Source: Phycisphaera sp. (GTDB taxonomy: Bacteria > Planctomycetota > Phycisphaerae > Phycisphaerales > UBA1924). From it: a stretch of 64,000 bases of DNA. The stretch lies in contig CP098402.1 in the NCBI GenBank assembly GCA_025916675.1, positions 367,205 through 431,204 of the forward strand. The letters run 5' to 3'. The position numbers and the translations under genes are program-made. Under the pieces are notes generated by a model, which saw only the letters and a program-made list of their open reading frames with translations, was not told where the DNA came from and did not search any database. Of this stretch, positions 1-8,669 are shown in pieces (position 1 is the first letter of the stretch; every line of letters begins with the position of its first letter).

Positions 1-146
1 GCCAGCACGATGGCGGCGACCCAGCGGCGATGGCTCTGCCAGAGCTGCTGGACGGCCTCGGAGTGGCCCTCGGTCGCGCGCACCACCAGCGCAGGGTCGA
101 CCCGGTATCGATCCACCGACGCCGTGCTGGGGGGCTTGGCTTTCAT
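1..146 (-). CDS. ECF-type RNA polymerase sigma factor, N-terminal fragment (cut by window edge)
   Basis: An ATG on the minus strand at 146 opens a frame of 48 codons that runs off the left edge. After a short polar start (MKAKPPSTAS) it reads DPALVVRATEGHSEAVQQLW and then HRRWVAAIVL. This is the look of sigma-70 region 2.1 in extracytoplasmic-function sigma factors, where an acidic/small-residue helix is followed by a basic-aromatic core-binding segment. Only this segment is visible, so region 4 and any anti-sigma partner lie outside. It is divergent from tatC, with 265 bp between. The family call is an inference from a short stretch. Confidence 0.5.
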   Translation of the reverse strand, partial: MKAKPPSTASVDRYRVDPALVVRATEGHSEAVQQLWQSHRRWVAAIVL

Positions 147-411
147 CCGTGTTTTCGCTCCGGGGCTCTCACTCCGTCTCCCTCCTCGACACCACGAGAT
201 GCGCGGCTGCGGCCCACCCGCCACGAAGCGGCCCCGAGCATGGATTCGCAAGTGCCCTGGGGTCCGCCCATGCCGTTATACTTCGGATTCTCGGGCCGGC
301 GGGTTCACTCCGCGTACCGATCAGGAAGCGAACCCATTGCCGAATCCGCCCGCCAACCGCCCAGCCAGCCAACGGGGAACCTCGCCTTGGTCGGCCGAGG
401 GCGGCCTTTCC

Positions 412-1419
412 ATGCCGCTGGGCGATCACATTGAGGACCTCCGCCGCCGGCTAATCATCGCGTTTTTTGGGCTGGCCCCGATCCTGATCCTCTCGCTGGT
501 CTTCGGCCGCCAGATCATCGACCTCATGCTGGTACCCCTGCGCGAGGCCCTCAAGGGCCGGGGGCTGCCCCCTGTGGTGCAGGTCACCGGGCCAATGGAG
601 ACCTTCGGGGCCTACCTGCGCGTGTCCATCGCGGTCGCGGTCATCGTGGGGCTGCCCTGGCTGATCTACCAGGCTTGGCGGTTCGCGGCCCCTGGTCTCT
701 ACGCGGCCGAGCGGCGGTTCGTGTACGTGCTGGCACCGATGAGCGTGGGGCTCACCGTCGCGTCGGTCGCATTCCTGTACTTCGTGATGATGCCGCTCGT
801 GCTGGCGTTCTTCATCGGCTTCGGCCAGGCCCTGGGCGGTCCTAATCCCGGCACCGCCCAGCCCCCGCCGGCGATGGTGTTCCCTGAGGTCCCGTCGTTG
901 CACGGCGATCCGCCAAGCCCGCAACCGGGCCAGATGTGGATCAACACCCGCCTGCAGGAGATGCGCATCGCCGTGGGCCAGCTCCCAGCCGTCGAGGTGG
1001 CCGACCCTGAGGAGGTCATCCAAGACGATGAACGGCCGCCCAAGGTCCGCATCCTGGGCGTGCCCCTCGCGCTGACGGCCGGGCTCAGCCAGCAGTTCCG
1101 CGTGGCCGAGTACATTAAGCTGCTGTTCCAGTTGACCCTCGCGATGGCCGTCGCGTTCCAGACGCCCGTCGTCGTGCTTCTGCTGTGCTGGACGGGATTG
1201 ATCGACCCCAGGGCGATGGGCAAGCACCGCAAGTACGCCGTGCTGGTCGCCGCGGTGCTGGGCGCGCTGCTGACGCCGGCCGACCCGATCTCGATGTTCG
1301 CCCTGGCGGTGCCGCTCTACACGCTGTACGAGCTTGGCCTGCTCATCGCACGCGTGCTGCCCGCCGACAAGCTGGCCGGCAACGCGGGCGAGGGCAACGT
1401 CGACGACGAGGGCTTGTAG
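412..1419 (+). CDS. tatC: Twin-arginine translocase subunit TatC with a large internal insertion
   Basis: TatC is the membrane receptor that binds twin-arginine signal peptides and exports folded proteins. The start at 412 is chosen because MPLGDHIEDLRRRL matches the family N-terminus (H-x2-ELR-x-RL); the open frame upstream has no family resemblance. The 335 aa keep the six-helix layout: helix 1 at about 15-35, a periplasmic loop, YQAWRFAAPGLYAAERR before helix 3, and LCWTGL and LLTPAD near the C-terminus. It is about 80 residues longer than usual because of an insertion after the third helix, rich in Pro and containing PPSPQPGQMWINT. The usual Phe-Glu-x-Pro is Phe-Gln-Thr-Pro here. tadA follows directly. 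No tatA or tatB is in the window. Confidence 0.93.
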   Translation: MPLGDHIEDLRRRLIIAFFGLAPILILSLVFGRQIIDLMLVPLREALKGRGLPPVVQVTGPMETFGAYLRVSIAVAVIVGLPWLIYQAWRFAAPGLYAAERRFVYVLAPMSVGLTVASVAFLYFVMMPLVLAFFIGFGQALGGPNPGTAQPPPAMVFPEVPSLHGDPPSPQPGQMWINTRLQEMRIAVGQLPAVEVADPEEVIQDDERPPKVRILGVPLALTAGLSQQFRVAEYIKLLFQLTLAMAVAFQTPVVVLLLCWTGLIDPRAMGKHRKYAVLVAAVLGALLTPADPISMFALAVPLYTLYELGLLIARVLPADKLAGNAGEGNVDDEGL

Positions 1420-1966
<547 letters not shown>

Positions 1967-1968
<2 letters not shown>

Positions 1969-2040
1969 CGAGCCCCTCGCGCGAGCGAGGGGAAAGTGCG
2001 TGCGCGCGTCCATTCCCCTCGCTCGCGCGAGGGGCTCGTT
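1967..2040. repeat. Inverted pair of a 25-nt palindromic repeat between convergent genes
   Basis: Two perfect 28-nt arms, 1967-1994 and 2013-2040, face each other across an 18-nt spacer. Each arm is itself a hairpin: ACGAG, then CCCCTCGC-GCGA-GCGAGGGG (8-bp stem, 4-nt loop). The left arm overlaps the tadA stop and the right arm ends 10 bp before the stop of the phosphatase gene. A third 25-nt copy lies after ffh at 19866. The position suggests bidirectional transcription termination or mRNA 3'-end protection, although there is no T-run. Confidence 0.85.
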
Positions 2041-2049
2041 CCGTACTTT

Positions 2050-2544
2050 TTACGCCCGCGCTTTCCCCTCGATCTCGTCGAGCAACCCCTCGCACGCCGC
2101 CACCAGCATGTCGAAGACCTTGTCGAATCCGTCGTCGCCGCCGTAGTAGGGATCGGGCACGTCGGGTGCGTCCTTGCCGGCGTGCGCGGGGTCGTACGAG
2201 CACATCAGCCGCACGCGTTCCTTAGGCGCTCCCATCGCCAGCAGGTTCTCCACGTTGCTCGCGTCCATCGCGATGATGTGCGTGAATCTTGTAAAGTCGC
2301 TCTCGCCGCGCACCTGCCGGGCCCGGCTGGGCAGGTGCACGCCCCGTTGCTTCGCCACGGCCATCGCCCGGCGGTCGGGCCCCTCGCCCTCGTGCCAGCC
2401 GCCGGTGCCGCACGAGTCGACGACGAGCGCGTCCAGCCCGCGCTCCTTGGCCATGTGAAGGAAGATGCCCTCGGCCAGCGGGCTGCGGCAGATGTTGCCA
2501 AGGCACACGAACAGGATCAACGGCTGGGTCTCTGGTTTGCTCAT
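2050..2544 (-). CDS. Low-molecular-weight protein-tyrosine-phosphatase
   Basis: This is a cytosolic phosphatase that removes phosphate from tyrosine, in bacteria often acting on tyrosine kinases or on the arsenate-reductase fold. The P-loop is at the N-terminus: Cys14-Leu-Gly-Asn-Ile-Cys-Arg20-Ser, where Cys14 is the nucleophile. The general-acid loop DPYYGG lies near residue 130. The length of 164 aa is normal for the family. It is convergent with tadA and lies 10 bp downstream of the DUF3754 gene, so those two may share a transcript. The presence of DPYYG favours true tyrosine phosphatase over arsenate reductase. Confidence 0.92.
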   Translation of the reverse strand: MSKPETQPLILFVCLGNICRSPLAEGIFLHMAKERGLDALVVDSCGTGGWHEGEGPDRRAMAVAKQRGVHLPSRARQVRGESDFTRFTHIIAMDASNVENLLAMGAPKERVRLMCSYDPAHAGKDAPDVPDPYYGGDDGFDKVFDMLVAACEGLLDEIEGKARA

Positions 2545-2554
2545 ACGGGCCAGA

Positions 2555-3760
2555 CTAGCCCTTGCTCATCTTCTCGTCGGCTCGTGCTTCGATTGTCGCG
2601 AGGTGGTGGCCCGTGGTGTCGCGGGTCTTCCAGTGGGCTTCCACGGTCGCGTGGGCCTTGTCCGGGTCGGTCAGGGCGGCGTCTTCCATCAGCCCCAGGC
2701 GTTCCAGCGTCGAGAGCGCGGTCTCGGCGTCGAACTGGCTCGGGACCTTGAAGCGTTCCTTGAGGTACGCCGACGCGCGATCGCCCAGCTCGGCCATCGG
2801 CCACCGCTCGGACTCCTCCAGGTCGTGCCGGGCGGCCAGGACGGCGTACGCGATGATCGTCGCCTTGGCCTCCTCGTGCGCGATCATGCGGCACAGCGTG
2901 TGCAGCACGGCGGCGTTGTTGGCCAGGTTCTTGTCATACAGATGCTCGGTGCGGTGGCTGGTGCGCTGCTTCTTCTTCCGCCTGTACCCAAAGAAGCTCC
3001 GCACCGCCATGCCGCCGAAACCGATGGCCGCGGGGATCGCCAGCGCGCTCGTGCTGGCCGCGCCCGCGACGGCGACCTTGGCCAGCGTGCCCAGCGAGCC
3101 CGCGCCCATGCCCACCACGAACGCCCGATCCATAAAGGTCATCGTCGCCTCGGCGTGGGGCAGCAGGGCCTCGACGTCGGCCACCGGGATATCTCGGAAG
3201 AGCTTCAGCCGCAGGCAATCCTCGCCGGTCAGTTGCGCGATGACCGCCAGCCGGGTATAGATCTCGATCTCGCGCTCGATGCGTTTCCAGGGCTTCTTCT
3301 TGTTGCGACGCACCAGCGTGATGGTGCCGCGCCCGCGCACGTGCAGCGAGAGCGAACGCACACGGTCGGGATTGATGCGCACGCGCAGCCCGTACGCCGT
3401 GCCCGCCTTGATGGCGGCCTTGATGCCGATGTCGCTCAGCGGCGTGAAGCTGGCCCGGTCGAACAGGTACTCCAGCGCGGCGTGCAGCTTCGGGTCGTCC
3501 GGCAGCGCGAGTGGGTTGGGCTCTGCCAGCGCGTCGAGGTCCGGATTGGCCGCCGCGTACAACCGATCGAGGTGGCGGTGCAACTCGCCGACTTCCTGGA
3601 CGATCACGCGTTCGGAGGCCTTGCAGATCTTCTGGGCCCAGCCGGCCAGTTCGCCAAACCGCTCGGGATCGGCATCGATCGCGTTGACGATGGCCTCGAT
3701 CCGCACGGGGATGAAGCGGTCGTCCAGTTCTTCCAGAGATGGCACGGCGGTGGGCTCCAT
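2555..3760 (-). CDS. DUF3754 (TMEM143-like) membrane-associated protein
   Basis: The 401-aa protein resembles the DUF3754/TMEM143 family, whose function is unknown. Visible parts are a helical N-terminal half, a central basic region, a Gly/Ala-rich hydrophobic stretch around residues 215-255 that could form a membrane hairpin (VVGMGAGSLGTLAKVAVAG and following), a FFGYRRKKKQ segment, and a C-terminal helical domain with HEEAKATIIAYAVLA. The start at 3760 is chosen over an upstream in-frame ATG at 3820 because the extra 20 residues are a Pro-rich artefact overlapping the divergent cytochrome gene. The family assignment comes from recalled motifs. Confidence 0.65.
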   Translation of the reverse strand: MEPTAVPSLEELDDRFIPVRIEAIVNAIDADPERFGELAGWAQKICKASERVIVQEVGELHRHLDRLYAAANPDLDALAEPNPLALPDDPKLHAALEYLFDRASFTPLSDIGIKAAIKAGTAYGLRVRINPDRVRSLSLHVRGRGTITLVRRNKKKPWKRIEREIEIYTRLAVIAQLTGEDCLRLKLFRDIPVADVEALLPHAEATMTFMDRAFVVGMGAGSLGTLAKVAVAGAASTSALAIPAAIGFGGMAVRSFFGYRRKKKQRTSHRTEHLYDKNLANNAAVLHTLCRMIAHEEAKATIIAYAVLAARHDLEESERWPMAELGDRASAYLKERFKVPSQFDAETALSTLERLGLMEDAALTDPDKAHATVEAHWKTRDTTGHHLATIEARADEKMSKG

Positions 3761-3813
3761 CGGCACCAAGGTAGTCGGTCGCGGTGGGGGGAGGGGTGGG
3801 GGTACCATCGGCC

Positions 3814-4260
3814 ATGGCACGCAAGATCCTCGTTACCGGCCTTTCCATCCTGCCCTTGCTCGTGCTGGCGGCCTGCGGCGAGAACTCAACACCCGCCGCG
3901 ACCATCGGCTCGGCCGAGGCCGTGGTGTCGCTGGCCGAGGGCCGCTCGCTGTACCAGGTGCACTGCACGCTGTGCCACCAGCCACAGGGCGAGGGTGTCC
4001 AGGGCAGCCAGCCGCCGCTGGCGGGCAACAGCGTCGTCACCGGCAACGTCGGGCGGCTCGTGGAGATCACCGTGCTGGGCGTGGGCGACCACCAGGGCGG
4101 GCTCGAGCCCACCGGCCAGTGGCGCCAGCAGATGCAGGGCTTCGATTACCTCAGCGACGCCGAGATCGCCGCGATCCTGACCTACATCCGCAACTCGTGG
4201 GGCAACCACGCAAGCAAGGTCACCGAAGAGCAGGTCTGGGACGCGCGCCAGGGCCTGTAG
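3814..4260 (+). CDS. Class I cytochrome c lipoprotein
   Basis: A 148-aa exported haem protein that should carry electrons at the outer face of the cytoplasmic membrane. The first 20 residues are a signal peptide ending in a lipobox (VLAAC, Cys21). The haem-binding motif is Cys51-Thr-Leu-Cys54-His55 in the setting YQVHCTLCHQPQGEG. A Met in the Q-x-MQGFDYLSDAEIAAILTYI segment is the likely distal ligand, and that segment is the typical C-terminal helix of cytochrome c domains in dehydrogenases and oxidases. No oxidase subunit is adjacent, so the partner is unknown. It is divergent from the DUF3754 gene. Confidence 0.85.
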   Translation: MARKILVTGLSILPLLVLAACGENSTPAATIGSAEAVVSLAEGRSLYQVHCTLCHQPQGEGVQGSQPPLAGNSVVTGNVGRLVEITVLGVGDHQGGLEPTGQWRQQMQGFDYLSDAEIAAILTYIRNSWGNHASKVTEEQVWDARQGL

Positions 4261-4305
4261 TCTCATATATCGCGAGGCGAGATGCCGGGCCGAAATCTGG
4301 CTTGA

Positions 4306-4335
4306 TTGTTGCATTGATTTTGGGGATGATATGTA
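4306..4335 (+). promoter_or_regulatory. Possible sigma-70-type promoter of the dockerin-tailed gene
   Basis: TTGTTG at 4306-4311 and TATGTA at 4330-4335 are separated by 18 bp, about 60 bp before the start codon at 4397, in an AT-richer patch of a GC-rich region. A purine-rich ribosome site (GGGAGAAGAGAG) precedes the ATG. Planctomycete promoter consensus is poorly defined, so this is tentative. Confidence 0.3.
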
Positions 4336-4396
4336 TCCGCGCACCGCTCGGGGCGCCGTGGTTGATGTTACTTTGGGTAGCTTTGGGAGAAGAGAG

Positions 4397-5287
4397 ATGA
4401 AGAACATTGCACGTATCGCCGCCACCACGTCAGCAGCCCTCGCCGCATCACTGGCCCACGCTCAGGAGAACGTGCTGGTGCTCTCCAGCGGCGAGCCGGT
4501 AACCGATTCGTCGGTCATCCTGGCCCTCGAGGCCGTCGGCCATACTGCCGTGCTTGGCCCGGAATACTTCGAGTTCGATGGCATGGACATCGACCAGTAC
4601 ACGGTCATCTATCTCCAGCCCAACCACAACTGGATCTCGGGCGACATGTCCGGGGCCGGCCAGGCCAGCCTGATCGACTTCGTGTGCAAGGGTGGCGGTC
4701 TGCTGACCACCGAGTGGACAAACTACAACGTGTACGTTCGTGGCACGTTCCAGGCGTTGGGCCTGATCATTCCGTCAAATTACACAACGTGGAACACGCT
4801 GAGCGATGCGACGTTCACGCTCGACACGCCCGACCCGGTCGTGAACGCGGGCCTACCCGACGAGTTCAACTTTCCCCTGACGAGCCTGGCCGGCACCGAG
4901 AGCCACATCACCCCGCGCGACGGCGCGACCAGCTTCTACACCACGTCGTCGTTCGATGGCGGTTCGGGCGTGGTCGGTTGGGACTGGGGCCTGGGTCGTG
5001 TCGCGAGCTTCTCGACCGTGAACGGCACACTCCAGGTTGGCGATGAGAATTTCCGCCGGCTCATCGGTAACCTCGCGATCTGGGCCGGCGACGCGAGCCC
5101 CGGCGGCGGCCTGCCCTGCCCGGCCGACTGCGACGGCGACGGCGCGGCCACCATCTTCGACTTCCTGTGCTTCCAGAATCGTTTCGCGTCGGGCGATACC
5201 ACCGCCGACTGCGATTGTTCGGGCGAGTTGAATATCTTCGACTTCTTGTGCTTCCAGAACCTGTTCTCGCTCGGCTGCGACGGATAA
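4397..5287 (+). CDS. Secreted glutamine-amidotransferase-like protein with GC-type dockerin tail
   Basis: A 296-aa exported protein. Residues 1-23 are a signal peptide (MKNIARIAATTSAALAASLA, then HAQ). The middle reads like a class I glutamine-amidotransferase/ThuA-like Rossmann domain: NVLVLSSGEP at its start, VIYLQPNH, then FVCKGGGLLTTEW, where the nucleophile elbow of true amidotransferases is not evident, so catalysis is doubtful. The last 60 residues are two Ca-binding dockerin-like repeats (CDGDGAATIFDFLCFQNRF and CDCSGELNIFDFLCFQNLF) ending LGCDG. This tail is shared with four other proteins here and probably directs surface sorting. The start is set by the strong Shine-Dalgarno and the signal peptide. 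Confidence 0.8.
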   Translation: MKNIARIAATTSAALAASLAHAQENVLVLSSGEPVTDSSVILALEAVGHTAVLGPEYFEFDGMDIDQYTVIYLQPNHNWISGDMSGAGQASLIDFVCKGGGLLTTEWTNYNVYVRGTFQALGLIIPSNYTTWNTLSDATFTLDTPDPVVNAGLPDEFNFPLTSLAGTESHITPRDGATSFYTTSSFDGGSGVVGWDWGLGRVASFSTVNGTLQVGDENFRRLIGNLAIWAGDASPGGGLPCPADCDGDGAATIFDFLCFQNRFASGDTTADCDCSGELNIFDFLCFQNLFSLGCDG

Positions 5288-5293
5288 GCCGGC

Positions 5294-6139
5294 TTACGCC
5301 AGAGGCAATCCCTTGCCCACCCCCGCCCGCTCGTCGTGCATCGCGATGAGGCGGGCGGTGTTGTCATCGGGCGGGCGTGTCTGGCCGATCTCGTCGATGA
5401 GCGAACACACCGCGTACCCCCGGCAGGCGTCCTCGTACTTGAACATCCAGGCGCGTGCTTCTGCGCTGGGGTTCTCGAGTTTCTCGTAGCTGAGCTTGGG
5501 CGTGCCCGACACGCCGATGCGCCAAGGCTTGGGGCTTAGCCTCGCGCGGAAGCTGCCCTGGGCCTGGCATAGCTTGGCGTATAGGGGGTCCGCCCCCAGT
5601 TCGCGCATCATCTCAGAAGTGTCTTGGCCATCAGGGGCCATCGCCGGGAACGTCAAGAGATATCTAAGGCCGGCGGCGGTCTTGTAGACCCGGGCGCCCC
5701 GTGCCGCGTCCTCTTGAGCCCACGCCGATAGCCGGCTGAGGGCCGCACCCTGGAAGTCCTCGACGGGGCGCTTGCGACCAAGCAAGCGGCCGACGAATCC
5801 CGGTCCCGGCAATGGCTCGGGAAAGTCCACATCGACGAACACCAGCCGGGCCGTGTTCAGCACGTTCGCGCCGTAGCGGTTGATGGTGATGGCCGCGATG
5901 CGATCGCCGCTAGCGTCGTGCATGTCCTGCACGATCGGCTCGGGCATGTCGTGCCGCTCGTAGTCGTAGTGGTGCAGGCTCCAGTCGTCCGCCGCGACCA
6001 CTTCGGCTACTTTCTGCCTGGCTTTCTCCTCGGCGATGGCCTGCGCTTCCTCGAGCCTCGCGTCTGAGCTGCCCCACGCGCCGCGGCCGTAGCCCTGTTC
6101 TTCAACCTGCGCCCTTGCCCAGAATCGCGCGACTCGCAT
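5294..6139 (-). CDS. Hypothetical protein with a possible primase-like DxD motif
   Basis: I do not recognise this 281-aa soluble protein. The start is supported by AAAGGAG upstream of ATG 6139. The N-terminal 50 residues are helical and acidic. A hydrophobic strand with two acids (LVFVDVDFPEPL) is followed about 65 residues later by VYKTAAGLRYLLTFP. That order loosely recalls the archaeo-eukaryotic primase fold (hhhDhD strand, then a G-x-H-x strand), but the expected His is Arg, so this is only a suggestion. It is convergent with the preceding dockerin-tailed gene and divergent from the lamin-tail gene, so it is a single-gene transcript. Confidence 0.6.
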   Translation of the reverse strand: MRVARFWARAQVEEQGYGRGAWGSSDARLEEAQAIAEEKARQKVAEVVAADDWSLHHYDYERHDMPEPIVQDMHDASGDRIAAITINRYGANVLNTARLVFVDVDFPEPLPGPGFVGRLLGRKRPVEDFQGAALSRLSAWAQEDAARGARVYKTAAGLRYLLTFPAMAPDGQDTSEMMRELGADPLYAKLCQAQGSFRARLSPKPWRIGVSGTPKLSYEKLENPSAEARAWMFKYEDACRGYAVCSLIDEIGQTRPPDDNTARLIAMHDERAGVGKGLPLA

Positions 6140-6192
6140 GGCTCGCTCCTTTGGAGGTGGTCGGGATCCCCAGAACCGGGTAGCCTAGAGCC

Positions 6193-6957
6193 ATGGGGGT
6201 GGTGGTAACTCTCACGATGCTGCTCGCGATCCAGGCCGGCCAGGCCGTGGACCCGGTGCCCGCTGCGCCTGCTCCGGCTACCGACCAAGCCAAGCCGCTC
6301 GTCCCATTCCCCCACCCGCTCATCACCGAGGTCCTCTTCGCCGTGCCCACTAGCGGCGGAGACGCCAACAAGGACGGCACGCGCCACGCCACCGGCGACG
6401 AGTTCATCGAGATCACCAACCCGCACGCCGATGCGATCAACCTCGCGGGCTACCGCCTGCTCGATCGGCATCGGGGCGAAGAGGGCCGCTTCGCCTTCAC
6501 CTTCCCAGACATCATGCTCAAGCCGGGCCAGACGGTCGTGGTCTTCAACGGGCTGGAGGCCAAGTGGACCGGCCCCGTGGGCGACACCCACCGCGCCCCG
6601 CCGGGCCCCAACCCGCTGTTCGAGGGCGCGTTCATCTTCACCGCCGGCGTGCGCTCGAAGTTCATGGCGCTCGCGAACACCACCGACTTCGTGTTGCTCG
6701 AGAACGCCCTGGGCGTCCCGGTGCAGGTGGTCGTCTGGGGCGAGCCCGACCAGGCCCCGCCCGCCGAGGCATTCCACACCGACACGATCTCAATTGTCGA
6801 GTACGCCAGCGTGCAACGTACCAGCGCCGCGGGGCCCATGGTCGCCCACACCCGCATCGAACTGGCCCAACGCGCCAAGTGCAGCCCCGGTGTGGCCTTT
6901 CCCAAGCCTCCGGAGCTCTCCGAGACCGAGGCCAATCCGGTCGACGCTCCCGAATGA
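6193..6957 (+). CDS. Secreted lamin-tail domain protein
   Basis: A 254-aa exported protein. The N-terminus is a short signal peptide (VVVTLTMLLAIQAGQA). The body matches the lamin-tail domain, an Ig-like beta-sandwich found in bacterial surface proteins and nucleases: LITEVLFAVPTSGG, DEFIEITNPHADAINLAGYR, then the GQTVVVFNG strand. In the family this domain mediates binding and has no catalytic role. No nuclease domain is fused. The C-terminal 40 residues are polar. nuoE starts 64 bp downstream on the same strand. Confidence 0.75.
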   Translation: MGVVVTLTMLLAIQAGQAVDPVPAAPAPATDQAKPLVPFPHPLITEVLFAVPTSGGDANKDGTRHATGDEFIEITNPHADAINLAGYRLLDRHRGEEGRFAFTFPDIMLKPGQTVVVFNGLEAKWTGPVGDTHRAPPGPNPLFEGAFIFTAGVRSKFMALANTTDFVLLENALGVPVQVVVWGEPDQAPPAEAFHTDTISIVEYASVQRTSAAGPMVAHTRIELAQRAKCSPGVAFPKPPELSETEANPVDAPE

Positions 6958-7021
6958 GCCCGCTTCGACCGGGCGCTATCATGGACCCGTTTCAGCCAGA
7001 AGTTTCCCCGGAGCAGCGACC

Positions 7022-7615
7022 ATGGCGTGGATCCCCAAGCCCTCGGCGACGACCGAGATCGAGCGGCGCACCGAGCCCTACCTCACCCAGGCCATGCAGG
7101 ACGAGCTCTCGCAGCGGTACCTGCCCCGCTTCGAGACCACCCTGGCCGCCCTGCTGCCCGCCTTGCACATGATCCAGCACGAGTACCACTGGGTGCCGCC
7201 CCAGGCGATGGAAGAGATCGCGGGATTCCTCGACCTCTCGCCGGCCGACGTCATGGACACGGCCAGCTTCTACGAGGAATACGCCCTGGCCCCCCGAGGC
7301 CGCCACGTCGTAGGCGTCTGCCGGTCGATCGCCTGCGAGTTCTGCGGCCAGCCCGAGGTGACCCAAGCCATCAAGGAAGCCCTGGACATCGACGTGGGCG
7401 AGAGCACCGACGACGACAAGCTCTGCCTGATCGAGCTGGAGTGCCTGGGCTCGTGCGGCACCGCCCCGGTGGCCCTCATCGACGAGCAACTCCACGAGCA
7501 GCTCACGCCCGAGCGGGCCGCCGAGCTTGTGCGACAGGTGCGTGCTTCCGACAGCGTACCCGCGGGAACCGGCCGCGAGGGCCTGAGCCCCGAGGCCGTC
7601 AGCATCGTCGACTAA
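7022..7615 (+). CDS. nuoE: NADH-quinone oxidoreductase subunit E-like [2Fe-2S] thioredoxin-fold protein
   Basis: The 197-aa protein matches the 24-kDa subunit of complex I and NAD-dependent hydrogenases, which holds the N1a [2Fe-2S] cluster beside the NADH/FMN subunit. A helical N-terminal domain (LLPALHMIQHEYHWVPPQAM, then the DVMDTASFYEEY segment) leads into the thioredoxin-like domain. Four Cys ligands are present as CRSIAC (C-x4-C) and CLGSC (C-x3-C). The start at 7022 fits the conserved N-terminus; the long open frame upstream is a shadow of the lamin-tail gene. Its usual partner nuoF is absent from this window, which is notable. Confidence 0.9.
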   Translation: MAWIPKPSATTEIERRTEPYLTQAMQDELSQRYLPRFETTLAALLPALHMIQHEYHWVPPQAMEEIAGFLDLSPADVMDTASFYEEYALAPRGRHVVGVCRSIACEFCGQPEVTQAIKEALDIDVGESTDDDKLCLIELECLGSCGTAPVALIDEQLHEQLTPERAAELVRQVRASDSVPAGTGREGLSPEAVSIVD

Positions 7616-8160
7616 CCGGCAGCCGAAGGACCCCCGCCATGCCCCGGCGATTCGTCTGCAAGGCCATCGGAAAGGTTGGCCGCCACGCGGATCGCGTGCT
7701 CCAATTCATCGCTGCGCTGGGAGCCGATGAGCAACGATTTCTCGTTTCCAATGGTGGTGTACCGCACCGCCACGCCCTTGTCGCCGGCGATGTTGAGCAC
7801 CAAGCCGTGCTTGCGCGTGGGGCGGATGCCCCAACCCCCGCACTCGAACAGCGCGTTGTATGTGATCGCGTTCGCGGACGCGACATGCTCGATCGCGACG
7901 CGCTTGCGGTAGAACACGAGCGTCCGAACCAAGATCTCGTTGGGCGTCACGGTGGTGCGCATCGGCAGCATGGCGAAACCGGCAGTCAACACAATCACGA
8001 CCGTGATCATCGCCGCCAGACCAATCGGGGAAGTGCCCTGGCCAACCAACGCCGTGCAGGTCGCGACCAGCGCGCCGAACAAGGCGATCGGGGTCACGTA
8101 GCGCACGATCCTGTTCTGGTGCAGGCGCTGGGTTTCTTCAAAGATCGCATTGTCGGCCAC
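7612..8160 (-). CDS. Two-helix membrane protein with possible PH-like domain
   Basis: A 182-aa protein of unknown function starting with GTG. Two hydrophobic segments (about 23-40 and 48-65) form a membrane hairpin. The C-terminal half (TVTPNEILVRTLVFYRKR, then GDKGVAVRYTTIGNEKSLLI) has the alternating strands of a bacterial PH-like domain. The stop overlaps the convergent nuoE stop by 3 bp, so the two genes are separated by no terminator at all. The Gly/Ser-rich C-terminus is likely disordered. Confidence 0.6.
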   Translation of the reverse strand: MADNAIFEETQRLHQNRIVRYVTPIALFGALVATCTALVGQGTSPIGLAAMITVVIVLTAGFAMLPMRTTVTPNEILVRTLVFYRKRVAIEHVASANAITYNALFECGGWGIRPTRKHGLVLNIAGDKGVAVRYTTIGNEKSLLIGSQRSDELEHAIRVAANLSDGLADESPGHGGGPSAAG

Positions 8161-8175
8161 AGCGTTCCTTCCATT

Positions 8176-8646
8176 GTGCTTTGCCCCCTTATTCTGATTA
8201 TGGTTGCCTTGCTTTCAGGCTGCGGCGGCCCACGCCTGACCATCATCAACGAATCGAGCGCGTGGCTGCGCTTCGAGGCGGCCTCGGAAATCGAAGCCCG
8301 CCAGTCATACATCACCGGCCCGCTGGCGGGCGACGGTTCGGTCGCCTTCGGCGTCCCTCCCGGCGGGCGGCACGAGCAGGCCCTCGAACGCGGCGGGTCG
8401 ATCTTCATCCAGCGCCGCCTCGGCGTGGTGATGCACCTTCGCGCCGGCCCAAACCCTGCCGGCCCCGACGCACGCAACCCGTCGCTCTCGACAGCCTACA
8501 GCGTGCGCCTGCCGCCGCCGGGTCCATACCGATTGCGCGTTATCGGCGAGCCCGGATCGATCGAGGTGCTGCGCGTGGATGCCAACGGCGAGGCCCTGCC
8601 CGAGGCACGATCTCGTGTGCTGCCCGAGACTTCACTATTTTGGTGA
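8176..8646 (+). CDS. Small lipoprotein of unknown function
   Basis: About 156 aa. A hydrophobic N-terminus (LCPLILIMVALLSGC) ends in the lipobox LLSGC followed by GGPRLTIINESSAW, so export and lipidation are likely. The rest looks like an all-beta domain (SVAFGVPPGGR, SIFIQRRLGVVMHLR, PYRLRVIGEPGSIEVLRVD). The start is uncertain: GTG at 8176 gives a longer hydrophobic core, and ATG at 8200 leaves only seven residues before the lipobox Cys. It is divergent from the membrane protein and convergent with pyrophosphatase. Confidence 0.6.
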   Translation: MLCPLILIMVALLSGCGGPRLTIINESSAWLRFEAASEIEARQSYITGPLAGDGSVAFGVPPGGRHEQALERGGSIFIQRRLGVVMHLRAGPNPAGPDARNPSLSTAYSVRLPPPGPYRLRVIGEPGSIEVLRVDANGEALPEARSRVLPETSLFW

Positions 8647-8669
8647 GCGGTCGGCTCTCTCGGGCACTG

